A stretch of DNA of 64,000 nucleotides from Roseburia sp. 499. Lineage in GTDB: Bacteria; Bacillota; Clostridia; Lachnospirales; Lachnospiraceae. How positions within the stretch are numbered: position 1 is the stretch's first letter; every line of letters starts with the position of its first letter. Below are positions 54,264 through 63,865 of this stretch, piece after piece. The stretch spans positions 2,914,001 to 2,978,000 of the forward strand of contig NZ_CP135164.1 in NCBI RefSeq assembly GCF_001940225.2, written 5' to 3'. Position numbers and translations under genes: made by a program. The notes under the pieces are model-generated. The model had not been told where the DNA came from. It saw only the letters and a list, made by a program, of their open reading frames with translations, and made no database searches.

Positions 54264-54278
54264 AAATTGCAAAAAAAG

Positions 54279-54297
54279 GCGGTCATATCATGACCGC
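54279..54297 (-). terminator. Terminator between agrC and agrB
   Basis: GCGGTCAT and ATGACCGC pair and are followed on the minus strand by a long T run. The stem overlaps the last codons of agrC. It isolates agrCA from agrBD. Confidence 0.8.
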
Positions 54298-55622
54298 GCT
54301 TGTATTTCTTCATATTTCATTTTCATTTCTTCTCTGGAAAATACAATGACATATGAGAACTCTCCGCCCTCATCACTATACATTTCCTCTCCCCCATATT
54401 TTTCAATTATCCTTGCTACATTCCCTAGTCCTATTCCATGCTCTTTTTCATTTCGTTTTGCAGTTTTAATTTGGTTATTCACTTTAATAAGTCTTTTCTC
54501 TATAGGATTTTTTATAGATAATACTACCTTTTCCTGCTTTTGTATAAACTTAAATTTTATTTCCCGCTGTTTCTTCTTTAACCTACTGCATGCTTCTATG
54601 GCATTATTCAACAAGTTAGACAAAAGCACTACCAAATCCTCTTCTGCCATAGGAATCCCTTTTAAATCATTCATTACTGCTACTACGTTGATTCCTGCTA
54701 ATCTTGCCTGCTGATATTTCTGGTTCATTACTACATCCACCACAGGATTTTGTGTTGCAAAACTGCTGATATATTGTTCCGATGAATGATTTACTTTTCT
54801 TATATACTCCAAGGCTTCTTTCTCTCTGCCCTCCTGCAGCAATCCCTGAATACACCCCATATGATTTTTAAATTCATGAACACTCTTTCTTTGTTGGTTA
54901 TAATAACGCTCCATATTCTCGTAAATTTCTATCTGTCCATTTCTTTGCTCCTGTTGCAACTTCGCCATATGTTCTGCTTCTTCGCGCTTTGCAAAATCTC
55001 GAATTAAATAGAAAAGTATCACGTTTGCCACAACCAATCCTGTGGATAATACAAACATTGTCATTCTTCCCATTTTCTCATCTACTACCATAAAAAGCAT
55101 TGCTACTATTGTAAATATCGGTAAAAATAAAAACCGAACCCATTCATTATCTCTCAACATTTGATAATCTCGTTTTGAAAACGTTCTATTAATGCCAACA
55201 ATCACCAAAAACATTACCAATTTAAACAAAACCCACAACAGCGTAATTTTCCCCTCTTTTTGTATCATTTCAGTTGCTGTTTCATCTACAAAAAACTGAT
55301 ATATTGCCATTAATATCAAATCCATTCCCCAATTTATTCCCTCATAACATATAGCCCCAAAAAGTACTCTCCATACACTTGCCTTATAAAGTATCAGCAT
55401 TAACATAACAACTATACTAGTACAAATAATCGCTTTTATCCAAAAAATTGACATATTTACTGATGTAATTACCCATAATACTGTAAGTAAGATGAGTATT
55501 ATCATTCGTACCCAAGGCTTCTTTGGAAATCTCTCCTTCATAAAAGTCTGAAAAAATAAATCACATGCCAATGCCTCTATAATTGTCATTACTAGACTAG
55601 ATATAAAATCTATTACTCCCAC
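54288..55622 (-). CDS. agrC: AgrC-type GHKL sensor kinase
   Basis: A 444-residue kinase with an N-terminal sensor of about six membrane segments (residues 1-220), a linker coiled coil, the phospho-acceptor histidine in SVHEFKNHMG, the N box LLNNAIEAC and the G box HGIGLGNV. It would sense the AgrD peptide. A GTG start at 55622 overlaps the agrA stop. Confidence 0.88.
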   Translation of the reverse strand: MGVIDFISSLVMTIIEALACDLFFQTFMKERFPKKPWVRMIILILLTVLWVITSVNMSIFWIKAIICTSIVVMLMLILYKASVWRVLFGAICYEGINWGMDLILMAIYQFFVDETATEMIQKEGKITLLWVLFKLVMFLVIVGINRTFSKRDYQMLRDNEWVRFLFLPIFTIVAMLFMVVDEKMGRMTMFVLSTGLVVANVILFYLIRDFAKREEAEHMAKLQQEQRNGQIEIYENMERYYNQQRKSVHEFKNHMGCIQGLLQEGREKEALEYIRKVNHSSEQYISSFATQNPVVDVVMNQKYQQARLAGINVVAVMNDLKGIPMAEEDLVVLLSNLLNNAIEACSRLKKKQREIKFKFIQKQEKVVLSIKNPIEKRLIKVNNQIKTAKRNEKEHGIGLGNVARIIEKYGGEEMYSDEGGEFSYVIVFSREEMKMKYEEIQARS

Positions 55623-56347
55623 TATATCCTTCCCTCCATCTCCAAATACTGTTCTTTCACCTGACGGAACTTTTCTCTAGGTACTGGAAGTTCTTCTCCA
55701 TTCTCTAATATTACTCTGTAATTTTTTATTAACACAATCTTTTCTACATTTACCAGAAAACTCTTATGAACCCGAATAAATCCATATTGCTCCAATCTCT
55801 TTTGCATATCATCCAACTTCCCACTAGAAATCAACAATTCCTCTTTTTTACCTTTCACATGAAATATCAGTTTATGTCGGTCACTTTCTATATAAAGAAT
55901 CTGGTTGACAAAAAGCTCCTTCTCCCCTTCTTGAAAAGCAAATCTTTCCTTCTGGTTGTCAAAATCTATTTTTTGTAAAACTGCTTCTATACATTCCGAA
56001 AGATTGCTATCCAAATCTTTCTTTAGCAAATACCGGATTGCCTGTACCTTATACCCTTCCATAGCGTAGTCAATAAAAGCCGTTACAAATACAAGACAAC
56101 ACTCCTCATTTACACTTTTAATAATCTGTGCTGCCTCCATTCCCGATATCTGATTCATTTCCACATCCAGAAAAACAACTTGATATTCTTTCAACCATTC
56201 CTGATTCTCACACAATTCTTCTCCGGAATTCCATATATCAATTCTATAGTCGCAGATATTTTTCTGCTGTAATATCTGCCTTATTCCCGTTTCTATCTTA
56301 CTTCTGTAATATACTTCATCATCACAAATTGCTATATTCAGCATCAT
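55622..56347 (-). CDS. agrA: AgrA-type LytTR response regulator
   Basis: A 241-residue response regulator: receiver domain with phospho-aspartate in VFLDVEM and acidic pair in ICDDE, then a LytTR DNA-binding domain (FVNQILYIESDRHKLIFH, IRVHKSFLVN). It is expected to bind the repeats at 54234-54263 and 48926-48955. It overlaps agrC by one base. Confidence 0.9.
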   Translation of the reverse strand: MMLNIAICDDEVYYRSKIETGIRQILQQKNICDYRIDIWNSGEELCENQEWLKEYQVVFLDVEMNQISGMEAAQIIKSVNEECCLVFVTAFIDYAMEGYKVQAIRYLLKKDLDSNLSECIEAVLQKIDFDNQKERFAFQEGEKELFVNQILYIESDRHKLIFHVKGKKEELLISSGKLDDMQKRLEQYGFIRVHKSFLVNVEKIVLIKNYRVILENGEELPVPREKFRQVKEQYLEMEGRI

Positions 56348-56363
56348 TCACCATCTTTTCTAT

Positions 56364-59033
56364 CTACTTATTCGACCTACTTCCGCACTTCGGACAAACC
56401 TCCCCTCCCTTATAAACATAACCGCACCGATAACAGCATTTTACCTCATGTTCCTCTTTCGCCAAATACGAAACCTTTCTGGACTCTGGTTTTTCCTGAA
56501 GGTATTGTATGAACTCTTTCATAACACTGACAAAACCTTCCCAGTCTTTCGTTGACAATCCCACTGGAATTTTGGTCTTTTCTCCGTTTTTCTGATGTAC
56601 ATAAATCCCCTTATTCAAAAGTCCCGTACTATAGGAAATATTTTTTATCTGAAGCACCGGAATGCTCTCACTGCTGAAGGTACTATTATAAAAAAGATGC
56701 TCCGGGGTTAACAGGAATCCTTCCCGCCCTGTCCCCTTATGTGTGGAATCGCAGACTACGATTGGATATTCATATTTGCTATGCTCAGATGCATAAGTAT
56801 TCACAGCACAATTTACAATGTCCGCTTCTGTTCCTTTCCACTCTCCCATCATCACCTTTCTAGCATCGTTGTAATGAAGACTTGAGGTATCTTTTACCTT
56901 TCCCCTTAGTTCTTCCTGTAGTTTCCTTACTAACAATTCACTTTCATCAGACTTCATCTTGGTCAGGCGTTTGTCTATCATTTCCAAAGTATTACTCTTT
57001 ATCTCGGGTAAAAACATACCTTTTGCAATTTTTTCATAAGCCTCTTTGCATTCTTCAAAGCTCATCCCCATGATATCCGGACAGATTCTGTCAATAGCTG
57101 CTTCATCCAGCTTCTGAATCCGCCGATAAAGTTCCTCCAATGGTCTTTGTGTATTCTCTTTCGAAAAATCCGGCTCCTGAAGACGCTGCCATACTCTATA
57201 TAACGCTCCTCTGTCGTTTTTTCCTGCACGCTTTACCATATTTTCAATTTCCTGCTGCTCTGCCTGCTCCCTTCTTGCTTCCAGTTTTTCTTCATACGGT
57301 GTAATATCTGCCTCTTTATATTGATTCAGTTTTTCTCGAAACAACTTATATCTTTTTCTGTCCATTACTGCCGGCATATTGGCAATCAATTGTTCTGCCT
57401 CTGCCTGCGCCTTCTGATTTCTTAATTCATATAAAGGTGCAAGTATAGGCTCCTTCATTTCAGCAGGACAATCTGACTTTTCTATCTCTTCTATGCTCCG
57501 GCACAATTGGGCATAATTGCCCTTTCTTCCATTCTCCGCCCTTTTTTCTAGTTCTTTCTTCTGACTCTTATGGATATATTGCTCTATCTTTTCCACATAT
57601 GACTGTTTCTCCGGGTCGGAAAGTGCCTTTTCCTTTTTTACGTTTCCACGCAGTTCCTTTAGCTGTCTTGGAGACATACGCTCTATGACCTTCATTCGCG
57701 CTTCATACTTTTCCCGTACCTTTTCTGCAACTAGTGCATCTTGAGATTGCCCGGAAATCTCAGACTTCTGAAATTCTGCTTTAGTATCGGTTTGCTTAAT
57801 ATCTGCTTCCGCCTTATATGACCTTTCCGAAACCTTCTCTGCCTCCGAACTTTGCTTGTTAATACTTTGTTGTTCTTGTGATGTCTTTTCCCTTTTCTTT
57901 CTCACCTTCCGTACTTTATCCTGCAGTTTTAAGCCGGAATCCGGGAGTTTCCTCTTATCATAAAACCCGTTTTCCAGCTTTTCTGCTATCCTCTGCAATT
58001 TTTCCTCCGGCATTTCTTCTAACACTTCTTCTGTCAGATTTGCCAATTCCTCTTCTGTGAATTCCTCTAATTCATCCTCTTCTTCCGGCCCTTCCTCTTC
58101 TGCCTGGTCTTCTGACTTCTTTTTATTCCGTTCCCATTCATATTCATTGAACTTATAGTTACTGGTCTTCTCCCCCCGACTTCCCAGCAACTCCTGATAA
58201 TCCTCATAGGCGTTTCGGTCATCTTCAAAATCTAGGAGATAAATATCTCCTTCCCCTAACAGTTTTCCCGGTCTTGGCGTATAAAATCGGTTACACATGT
58301 CACAGGCATAGGCTCTTGCCAGATAGACCTTTCCTTCATCTGTTTCTACCGGGAACTCTTTATCCACAGGATAGACCACCATGTGTATGTTTTTTCCACA
58401 ATTCGGGCACTGATATCCCACCATATAGAAGTTATTTCCAATTCGTTCCGTTTCCTGCTCTATCTGATCCAGTTCACTTTTCTGAAAGGAAGCAGCCGTA
58501 GTAACCCAACGCATATTATGCCAGAGCCCTAACTTCTCTTCTTCAGCCTCCTCTTCTTCCTCTTCTTTCTTCTTTTCTCCGGCTTCCATTGCTGCCTGCA
58601 TCACATCCTCATAAGTAATTTGGATGCCATTCTGGTAAAAACGAAAATTGTCATCCCGGTATCCCGGCTCTACTTTTATTTCTTTCAATATCTCTGTAAA
58701 CAATACGTTTAACTGCGCATAATCCTTCTCTACCTTTATCCCCTTAATCGTTCCCCACTTTCCAAATGCATACAGTATCATATTCAATACATTAATAACT
58801 AACTCATTTTCCTCTATGGGGCGAATGGCCTCTTCTACAATTGGAATCTCTATCACATTGGTATTTACCTTGCGATTATCGAAATTAAACACCAGAGAGC
58901 GTACTTCCCCCGGTAATATCAGATAATTATTCAGAACTACAAAAATGTCATTCCATTTTACCGGTACATCCATGGTCTGAATCAATCGTTCAAATGTATG
59001 CTTTAATTCTATGTTGGCTTTTAGAAAAATCAT
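56364..59033 (-). CDS. Unrecognised 889-residue protein with zinc ribbons
   Basis: A large cytoplasmic protein of unknown function. Residues about 200-260 hold a first zinc site (CPNCGK, then CDMC). A highly charged helical region (about 300-650) follows. Residues about 760-850 form a beta-rich domain (DSTHKGTGREGFLLTPEHLFY, LQIKNISYSTGLL) like those of bacterial PH-type or GRAM-like modules. The protein ends in a second zinc ribbon (CCYRCGYVYKGGEVCPKCG). It precedes agrA on the same strand by 16 bases. The start at 59033 follows GGGG; an upstream ATG at 59042 is the alternative. Confidence 0.7.
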   Translation of the reverse strand: MIFLKANIELKHTFERLIQTMDVPVKWNDIFVVLNNYLILPGEVRSLVFNFDNRKVNTNVIEIPIVEEAIRPIEENELVINVLNMILYAFGKWGTIKGIKVEKDYAQLNVLFTEILKEIKVEPGYRDDNFRFYQNGIQITYEDVMQAAMEAGEKKKEEEEEEAEEEKLGLWHNMRWVTTAASFQKSELDQIEQETERIGNNFYMVGYQCPNCGKNIHMVVYPVDKEFPVETDEGKVYLARAYACDMCNRFYTPRPGKLLGEGDIYLLDFEDDRNAYEDYQELLGSRGEKTSNYKFNEYEWERNKKKSEDQAEEEGPEEEDELEEFTEEELANLTEEVLEEMPEEKLQRIAEKLENGFYDKRKLPDSGLKLQDKVRKVRKKREKTSQEQQSINKQSSEAEKVSERSYKAEADIKQTDTKAEFQKSEISGQSQDALVAEKVREKYEARMKVIERMSPRQLKELRGNVKKEKALSDPEKQSYVEKIEQYIHKSQKKELEKRAENGRKGNYAQLCRSIEEIEKSDCPAEMKEPILAPLYELRNQKAQAEAEQLIANMPAVMDRKRYKLFREKLNQYKEADITPYEEKLEARREQAEQQEIENMVKRAGKNDRGALYRVWQRLQEPDFSKENTQRPLEELYRRIQKLDEAAIDRICPDIMGMSFEECKEAYEKIAKGMFLPEIKSNTLEMIDKRLTKMKSDESELLVRKLQEELRGKVKDTSSLHYNDARKVMMGEWKGTEADIVNCAVNTYASEHSKYEYPIVVCDSTHKGTGREGFLLTPEHLFYNSTFSSESIPVLQIKNISYSTGLLNKGIYVHQKNGEKTKIPVGLSTKDWEGFVSVMKEFIQYLQEKPESRKVSYLAKEEHEVKCCYRCGYVYKGGEVCPKCGSRSNK

Positions 59034-59085
59034 ATTATTCATCCCCTTTTCTTTCTGCCAACAGTTTAACACATTTTTAGAAAAT

Positions 59086-60684
59086 TTAATATACTTCTGC
59101 TATTTTCTTTAAGTCCTCTTCCGGCGTACTAATCGGTGAAATATGATACTCTTCTACCAAAAACTTCGTTACGTTTTCTGAGAGAAACGCCGGAAGTGTT
59201 GGTCCCAGAAAAATATTCTGAATCCCCAAATGAAGCAGGGTCAGCAAAATGCAGACCGCCTTCTGTTCGTACCAGGAAAGTACCATGGACAACGGAAGTT
59301 CATTGACGGAGCATTCAAACGCTTCTGCTAATGCCACTGCAACTTTAATAGCACTATATGCATCATTACATTGTCCCATATCCATAATTCTTGGAAGTCC
59401 TTTGACGGTTCCTAAATCCAAATCATTAAAACGGTATTTTCCGCAAGCTAATGTAAGGATAATGGAATCCTTTGGCGTCTGTTTTACAAACTCCGTATAA
59501 TAGTTTCTTCCGGTTCTTGCGCCATCACAACCACCTACTAAAAAGAAGTGACTGATTTCTCCTGCTTTTACTGCCTCAATCAACTGGTCTGCCACTCCAA
59601 GTACAGTACCATGCCCAAATCCGGTCATCAACTCACTACCGCCATTTATTCCGGTAAAGATTTTATTTCCCTCATATCCACCGAGCTCCAAGGCCTTCTC
59701 AATTACCGGGGTAAAATCTTTCTCCTCTCCAATATGAACCATTTCCGGATATGCCACAACTTCAGTGGTAAATACGCGATCTGCGTAACTTTCCTTCACA
59801 GGCATCAGGCAGTTGGTGGTATAGAGAATCGGCGCCGGAACTCCATCAAATTCCTTCTGCTGATTCTGCCATGCAGTGCCAAAGTTTCCTTTCAAATGTG
59901 GATACTGTTTTAACAACGGATAGCCATGTGCCGGAAGCATTTCCCCATGAGTATACACATTAATTCCTTTATCCTTAGTCTGTTCTAATAACAACTTTAA
60001 GTCGTATAGGTCATGTCCTGTAATAATAATGAACGGTCCCTTTTCCACTTCCATGGAAACCTTTGTAGGCACAGGTGTTCCAAACGTCTCCGTATTTGCA
60101 CGATCCAAAAGTTCCATACACTTTAAGTTTATTTTTCCTACTTCCAATACAACTGGTAGTAAATCCTCCTGCTCCCATTCATTTCCGATAATTGCCAAAG
60201 CCCGATAAAAGAACTGGTTCACTTCCTCATCCGAATATCCCAGCACCCACGCATGGTACGCATACGCTGCCATTCCACGGATACCAAACAATATCAAAGA
60301 TTTTAAAGAACGGACATCTTCGTCGGCTTCCCAAAGGTCCTCTATATTGTAGTCGGAAGTATTTCCACAAGGTGCTCCGCAACTACTGCAATTTGGCACA
60401 ATCCGTCCCTTTTCCTCATGTACTTTCTGAATCATCTCCTCCAAAACCTGATCATGAAAATTTACATTTGTAATGGTTGTAAAAAGTCCTTCTATAATAA
60501 TTCTAGTAGTTTCTTTTGTATATGGATTATTTCCACACGCCTTTGCCAGCCCAATTAATGCTCCTGTCAGTTCATCCTGAAGTTTCGCTGTTTGCGCAGT
60601 CTTTCCACAAACTCCCTGCGCTCCGGTACATCCACTGCATCCCGCAGTCTGTTCACATTGAAAACAAAACATCTGATTTTTCAT
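59086..60684 (-). CDS. hcp: Hydroxylamine reductase (hybrid cluster protein)
   Basis: The 532-residue protein has the N-terminal cysteines MFCFQCEQTAGCSGC for the 4Fe-4S cluster and ligands for the hybrid cluster: GHDLYDL, TTNCLM, GGCDGAR, and LACGKYRFND with further glutamates. The family reduces hydroxylamine or NO in anaerobes under nitrosative stress. The start at 60684 follows AGGAGAAAAG. The ferredoxin gene ends about 40 bases upstream. Confidence 0.95.
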   Translation of the reverse strand: MKNQMFCFQCEQTAGCSGCTGAQGVCGKTAQTAKLQDELTGALIGLAKACGNNPYTKETTRIIIEGLFTTITNVNFHDQVLEEMIQKVHEEKGRIVPNCSSCGAPCGNTSDYNIEDLWEADEDVRSLKSLILFGIRGMAAYAYHAWVLGYSDEEVNQFFYRALAIIGNEWEQEDLLPVVLEVGKINLKCMELLDRANTETFGTPVPTKVSMEVEKGPFIIITGHDLYDLKLLLEQTKDKGINVYTHGEMLPAHGYPLLKQYPHLKGNFGTAWQNQQKEFDGVPAPILYTTNCLMPVKESYADRVFTTEVVAYPEMVHIGEEKDFTPVIEKALELGGYEGNKIFTGINGGSELMTGFGHGTVLGVADQLIEAVKAGEISHFFLVGGCDGARTGRNYYTEFVKQTPKDSIILTLACGKYRFNDLDLGTVKGLPRIMDMGQCNDAYSAIKVAVALAEAFECSVNELPLSMVLSWYEQKAVCILLTLLHLGIQNIFLGPTLPAFLSENVTKFLVEEYHISPISTPEEDLKKIAEVY

Positions 60685-60724
60685 TTCTTTTCTCCTATTC
60701 ATGCTATATTTATTCTGTCTGATT

Positions 60725-61321
60725 TTATATTTCACTTAAAATTTTTCCATCCGTTGCAATAGTAACTACCTGCCACGGAATAAATTTTCCGCTATTTTGC
60801 AGTGCCGTCTTTGCTGCGTACTCAATTCCGCCGCAACATGGAACCTCCATTCGCACCACGGTAACACTCTTTATGTCATTGTTAGAAATAATCTCTGTTA
60901 ATTTTTCTGCATATTCCACCATATCCAATTTCGGACATCCGATAAGTGTTATCTTTCCCTTGATAAAACGATTATGAAAATCCCCATAAGCATATGCAGT
61001 ACAATCTGCTGCAATCAGCAAATTTGCTCCTTGGAAATAAGGAGCATTGACCGGTGCCAACTTAATCTGTACCGGCCACTGAGACAACTTAGATTTTTCT
61101 TTTACTGCTGCTTCATCATAAGCTGCTGCTTCCCTCTCAACGAATTGAATTGCTCCGGTAGGGCAAGTCGGCAAACAATCGCCTAAGCCATCGCAATAAT
61201 CGTCCCGCAAAAGCTTTGCCTTTCCATCTACCATGCCGATTGCTCCCTCATGACAGGCTTTTGTACATAATCCACAGCCATTGCATTTTTCTTCATCAAT
61301 CTCTATAATTCTTCTTACCAT
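60725..61321 (-). CDS. 4Fe-4S ferredoxin partner of Hcp
   Basis: A 198-residue protein with two 4Fe-4S motifs at the start (CNGCGLCTKAC and CDGLGDCLPTCPTG). A C-terminal domain carries further cysteines (GCPKLD, PCCGG). It would pass electrons to Hcp and is the usual neighbour of hcp in Clostridia. Start at 61321. Confidence 0.88.
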   Translation of the reverse strand: MVRRIIEIDEEKCNGCGLCTKACHEGAIGMVDGKAKLLRDDYCDGLGDCLPTCPTGAIQFVEREAAAYDEAAVKEKSKLSQWPVQIKLAPVNAPYFQGANLLIAADCTAYAYGDFHNRFIKGKITLIGCPKLDMVEYAEKLTEIISNNDIKSVTVVRMEVPCCGGIEYAAKTALQNSGKFIPWQVVTIATDGKILSEI

Positions 61322-61368
61322 TTTGCGTCCTCCTAATCTTTCTTGACTTTATGCTCTGATTATAATAA

Positions 61369-61401
61369 AATGTTTCTAACATTTCTGTTGTTTTTACAAC
61401 A
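61369..61401. promoter_or_regulatory. Two palindromes in the hcp/Crp-Fnr divergent region
   Basis: AATGTTTCTAACATT (61369-61383) and TGTTGTTTTTACAACA (61386-61401). On the minus strand a TATAAT at about 61360-61365 follows, so the palindromes lie over the -35 side of the ferredoxin-hcp promoter. They are candidate sites for the divergent Crp/Fnr protein. Confidence 0.5.
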
Positions 61402-61423
61402 AATTTAAAATTTTGAGGGAAAA

Positions 61424-62098
61424 ATGGAAAAATATTTGACGCTGTTAAGTAACACTACACTTTTTACCGGAATTGATAAGGAAGACATATCCTCCATGCT
61501 GAACTGCCTCTCTGCACATGTTTCTTCTTATGCGAAAGAATCGTTTATTCTGCATACCGGAGATATGATTCACGAGGTCGGAATGGTACTAAGCGGTTCT
61601 GCGCTTATCATAAAAGAAGACTTCTGGGGCAATCGGTCTATCCTTTCAGAAGTTTCCAGCGGCTTTCTCTTTGCTGAGACCTATGCTTGTATCGGTACGG
61701 TTCCTTTAGAAGTCAGTGTGATAGCTTCCTCAGACTGTGAGATTCTCTTTCTGGACTTTCAAAAAATTCTGACTACCTGCTCTTCGGCATGTCAGTTTCA
61801 TACCAGATTGATTCACAATTTACTGGCTACTCTGGCACAAAAGAATCTGACCCTGACCCGGAAAGTAGAGCATATGTCCCAAAAAACTACCCGTGACAAG
61901 TTACTTTCCTATCTGTCCGCAGAGTCTCTAAAAGCCAAAAGTCCTTCCTTTTCTATTCCCTTTAATCGACAGCAATTGGCTGACTATCTTTCTGTAGACC
62001 GGAGTGCCATGTCCAATGAATTAGGGAAACTAAAAAAAGAAGGAATTCTGGATTACAACAAAAATACATTTTTATTAAAGGAGAATTTCCATGAATAA
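61424..62098 (+). CDS. Crp/Fnr-family regulator, probably of hcp
   Basis: A 224-residue regulator: a cyclic-nucleotide-type sensor barrel without iron-sulfur cysteines of the Fnr type, and a C-terminal helix-turn-helix (FNRQQLADYLSVDRSAMSNEL). It is divergent from the ferredoxin-hcp operon, as for HcpR-type regulators that respond to NO. It overlaps the next gene by eight bases. Confidence 0.85.
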   Translation: MEKYLTLLSNTTLFTGIDKEDISSMLNCLSAHVSSYAKESFILHTGDMIHEVGMVLSGSALIIKEDFWGNRSILSEVSSGFLFAETYACIGTVPLEVSVIASSDCEILFLDFQKILTTCSSACQFHTRLIHNLLATLAQKNLTLTRKVEHMSQKTTRDKLLSYLSAESLKAKSPSFSIPFNRQQLADYLSVDRSAMSNELGKLKKEGILDYNKNTFLLKENFHE

Positions 62099-62483
62099 GA
62101 ATAATAAATTGATATTAAAAATGATTGCTTACAATGCGAAAGATTCAAAACGTATTCAACATTTTCTAAAAGTATATGAATTTGCAAAACTAATTGGAGA
62201 ATCAGAAAAACTAGATGTTAAGACACAGCATATTCTAGAGACTGCTGCTATTGTTCATGATATTGGAATAAAAAATGCCGAAGCTAAGTTCGGCAATTGT
62301 AATGGAAAACTTCAGGAGCAGGAAGGTCCTGCCCCAGCTAGAGAACTTCTGTCCTCTCTTTCCTATGATTCAGATGTCATTGACCGCGTCTGCTATCTGG
62401 TAGCCCATCACCACACCTACACTAATATAGATGGTATGGATTATCAGATTCTTCCAAACAGATACAGGCATTACTATCTGTAA
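62091..62483 (+). CDS. HD-domain phosphohydrolase, C-terminus apparently shortened
   Basis: A 130-residue HD protein with the H...HD ...H pattern (HFLKVYEFAKLI, AAIVHDIGIK, CYLVAHHHTYTNIDGMDYQIL). Relatives usually continue after DYQIL with an acidic helix ending near residue 165; here the frame runs into PNRYRHYYL and stops. A small deletion or frameshift at the 3' end is likely. Confidence 0.75.
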   Translation: MNKNNKLILKMIAYNAKDSKRIQHFLKVYEFAKLIGESEKLDVKTQHILETAAIVHDIGIKNAEAKFGNCNGKLQEQEGPAPARELLSSLSYDSDVIDRVCYLVAHHHTYTNIDGMDYQILPNRYRHYYL

Positions 62484-62510
62484 AACTATGTTTTTATAAA
62501 ATCTCGGTCC

Positions 62511-63251
62511 CTACATTCCAAAAGGAAATACATACCAACCGGAACCAGATTTGTACACCATGAGATATTCCGTATCTTCATCCCACTCTTCATAATAAGT
62601 ATCATAATATTTGAAGGAGACTTCCACCTCGTACATTTCTGAAATCTTTACATTTACTCCGGTTTCTTCCTCTATCTCCGCCAGACCTGCTTTCAGTTCT
62701 GATTTGCTCATCTCTTCTTCATCTTCAATTTTAATACTTTTAATCTTACTATAATCTTCATAGCTGTATTCGATGGATTCCCCCATTGCCTCAGCTATTT
62801 CCTCCTTATCATAACCGGTTTCTTCCTCTAAGGCTTTCACCATAGAATCAGAACAGGTAATATCAAGAAGCGCCTCTCCATCTTTGTCGCAAATTGCTTC
62901 ATAATACGCTTCTACTGCCCCCTCCATAGTACTGCTTCCACCACCGGCAAATATCTTAAATAGAACAAAAATCAGGACTAACGCAATTAATACAATTCCC
63001 ACAAGTAAAACTGCTGGTTTCCATAAAAACTTTGATGTTCCTGCTGCCGGCTGCTCATATATATAACTTTGATCTGGCTGTGCATAACTTTGCTGTTGTA
63101 CTTCCTGTTCCGGCTCTGCATAATTCTGCTGTTGCACTTCCTGTTCCGGTTCTGTATAATTCTGCTGCTCTACTTCCTGCTTTGCGCCACATTTCAAACA
63201 AAACTTAGCTTCATCTGATATCTGGCATCCACAATTTCCACAATATTTCAT
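62511..63251 (-). CDS. Zinc-ribbon membrane-anchored protein
   Basis: A 246-residue protein: an N-terminal zinc ribbon (YCGNCGCQISDEAKFCLKCGA), three near-repeats of an 11-12-residue Gln/Glu/Pro unit (QQNYAEPEQEVQ type), one membrane helix (LLVGIVLIALVLIFVLF), and an extracytoplasmic NTF2-like/DUF4878-type domain (GAVEAYYEAICDKDGEALLD). The start at 63251 follows GGAGGAAATTAGT. Function unknown; such proteins are common stress or envelope proteins in Clostridia. Confidence 0.75.
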   Translation of the reverse strand: MKYCGNCGCQISDEAKFCLKCGAKQEVEQQNYTEPEQEVQQQNYAEPEQEVQQQSYAQPDQSYIYEQPAAGTSKFLWKPAVLLVGIVLIALVLIFVLFKIFAGGGSSTMEGAVEAYYEAICDKDGEALLDITCSDSMVKALEEETGYDKEEIAEAMGESIEYSYEDYSKIKSIKIEDEEEMSKSELKAGLAEIEEETGVNVKISEMYEVEVSFKYYDTYYEEWDEDTEYLMVYKSGSGWYVFPFGM

Positions 63252-63271
63252 ACTAATTTCCTCCATATCAA

Positions 63272-63308
63272 AAAAGAATCCCTTCACAATCTGTGAGGAA
63301 TTCTTTTT
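63272..63308 (-). terminator. Terminator after the 144-residue lipoprotein gene
   Basis: An interrupted stem (AAGAATTCCTCAC with GTGAAGGGATTCTT) is followed on the minus strand by a T run. Confidence 0.7.
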
Positions 63309-63322
63309 GTTACCATAAGAAT

Positions 63323-63757
63323 TTAGAAACCAAGATTTAAATCTTCAACATCTTCTTCTTCTACTCCGCTTTCTTCAGCTGCTTCAACAAATGCCTTAGT
63401 ATCCTCTTCAGCTTTTTCAGCAATCTTTGTCATCTTTTCCTGAAGTTCATTTGCTGCATCTTCATCAACATCAGCTGGATTCTCCATCATATCTACTGCA
63501 TCGCTTAAGATATCTCCCATTTCTTCCATATCTGCTTTCAATGCTTTTCCTTCTTTTGTCTTCATGCTTAAGTCATCCAAAGCACTGTTATATGCATCCA
63601 TGTCTAATGAGGATGCTGCTGTTGCTGCAGAATTTGAAAATTCAGTGATTGCTTCTACGTCTGCAATATAATCTTCCTTAGAGCTTCCACCACATGCATT
63701 CAACATCATAGCGGACATCACCATTACCATACCAACTACTAAACTTTTTTTTCTCAT
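63323..63757 (-). CDS. Small acidic lipoprotein
   Basis: A 144-residue lipoprotein (lipobox LNAC) with a mature part that is helical and very acidic. No domain recognised. It is upstream of the zinc-ribbon protein on the same strand, with a terminator between. Confidence 0.75.
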   Translation of the reverse strand: MRKKSLVVGMVMVMSAMMLNACGGSSKEDYIADVEAITEFSNSAATAASSLDMDAYNSALDDLSMKTKEGKALKADMEEMGDILSDAVDMMENPADVDEDAANELQEKMTKIAEKAEEDTKAFVEAAEESGVEEEDVEDLNLGF

Positions 63758-63865
63758 AATGTTTAATCCCTCTCTTATTTATATTCACAAAGTGTCATGG
63801 AAGATTGTAGCACATTCTTTTTTATAATGCAACAAAAATCTCCAAAATTTTCCTCCTATTTTCTC

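Noticed and set aside
54189..54272. Open frame upstream of agrB that would lengthen the protein
   Set aside because: A stretch of it is conserved before the unrelated lipoprotein gene at 48882, where the same reading is broken by a stop. The conservation is that of a promoter block, and AgrB proteins start near 54188.
63061..63180. Tandem repeat in the zinc-ribbon protein as a mobile or regulatory repeat
   Set aside because: The unit keeps the reading frame and encodes a Gln/Glu/Pro linker, so it is a normal low-complexity coding repeat.
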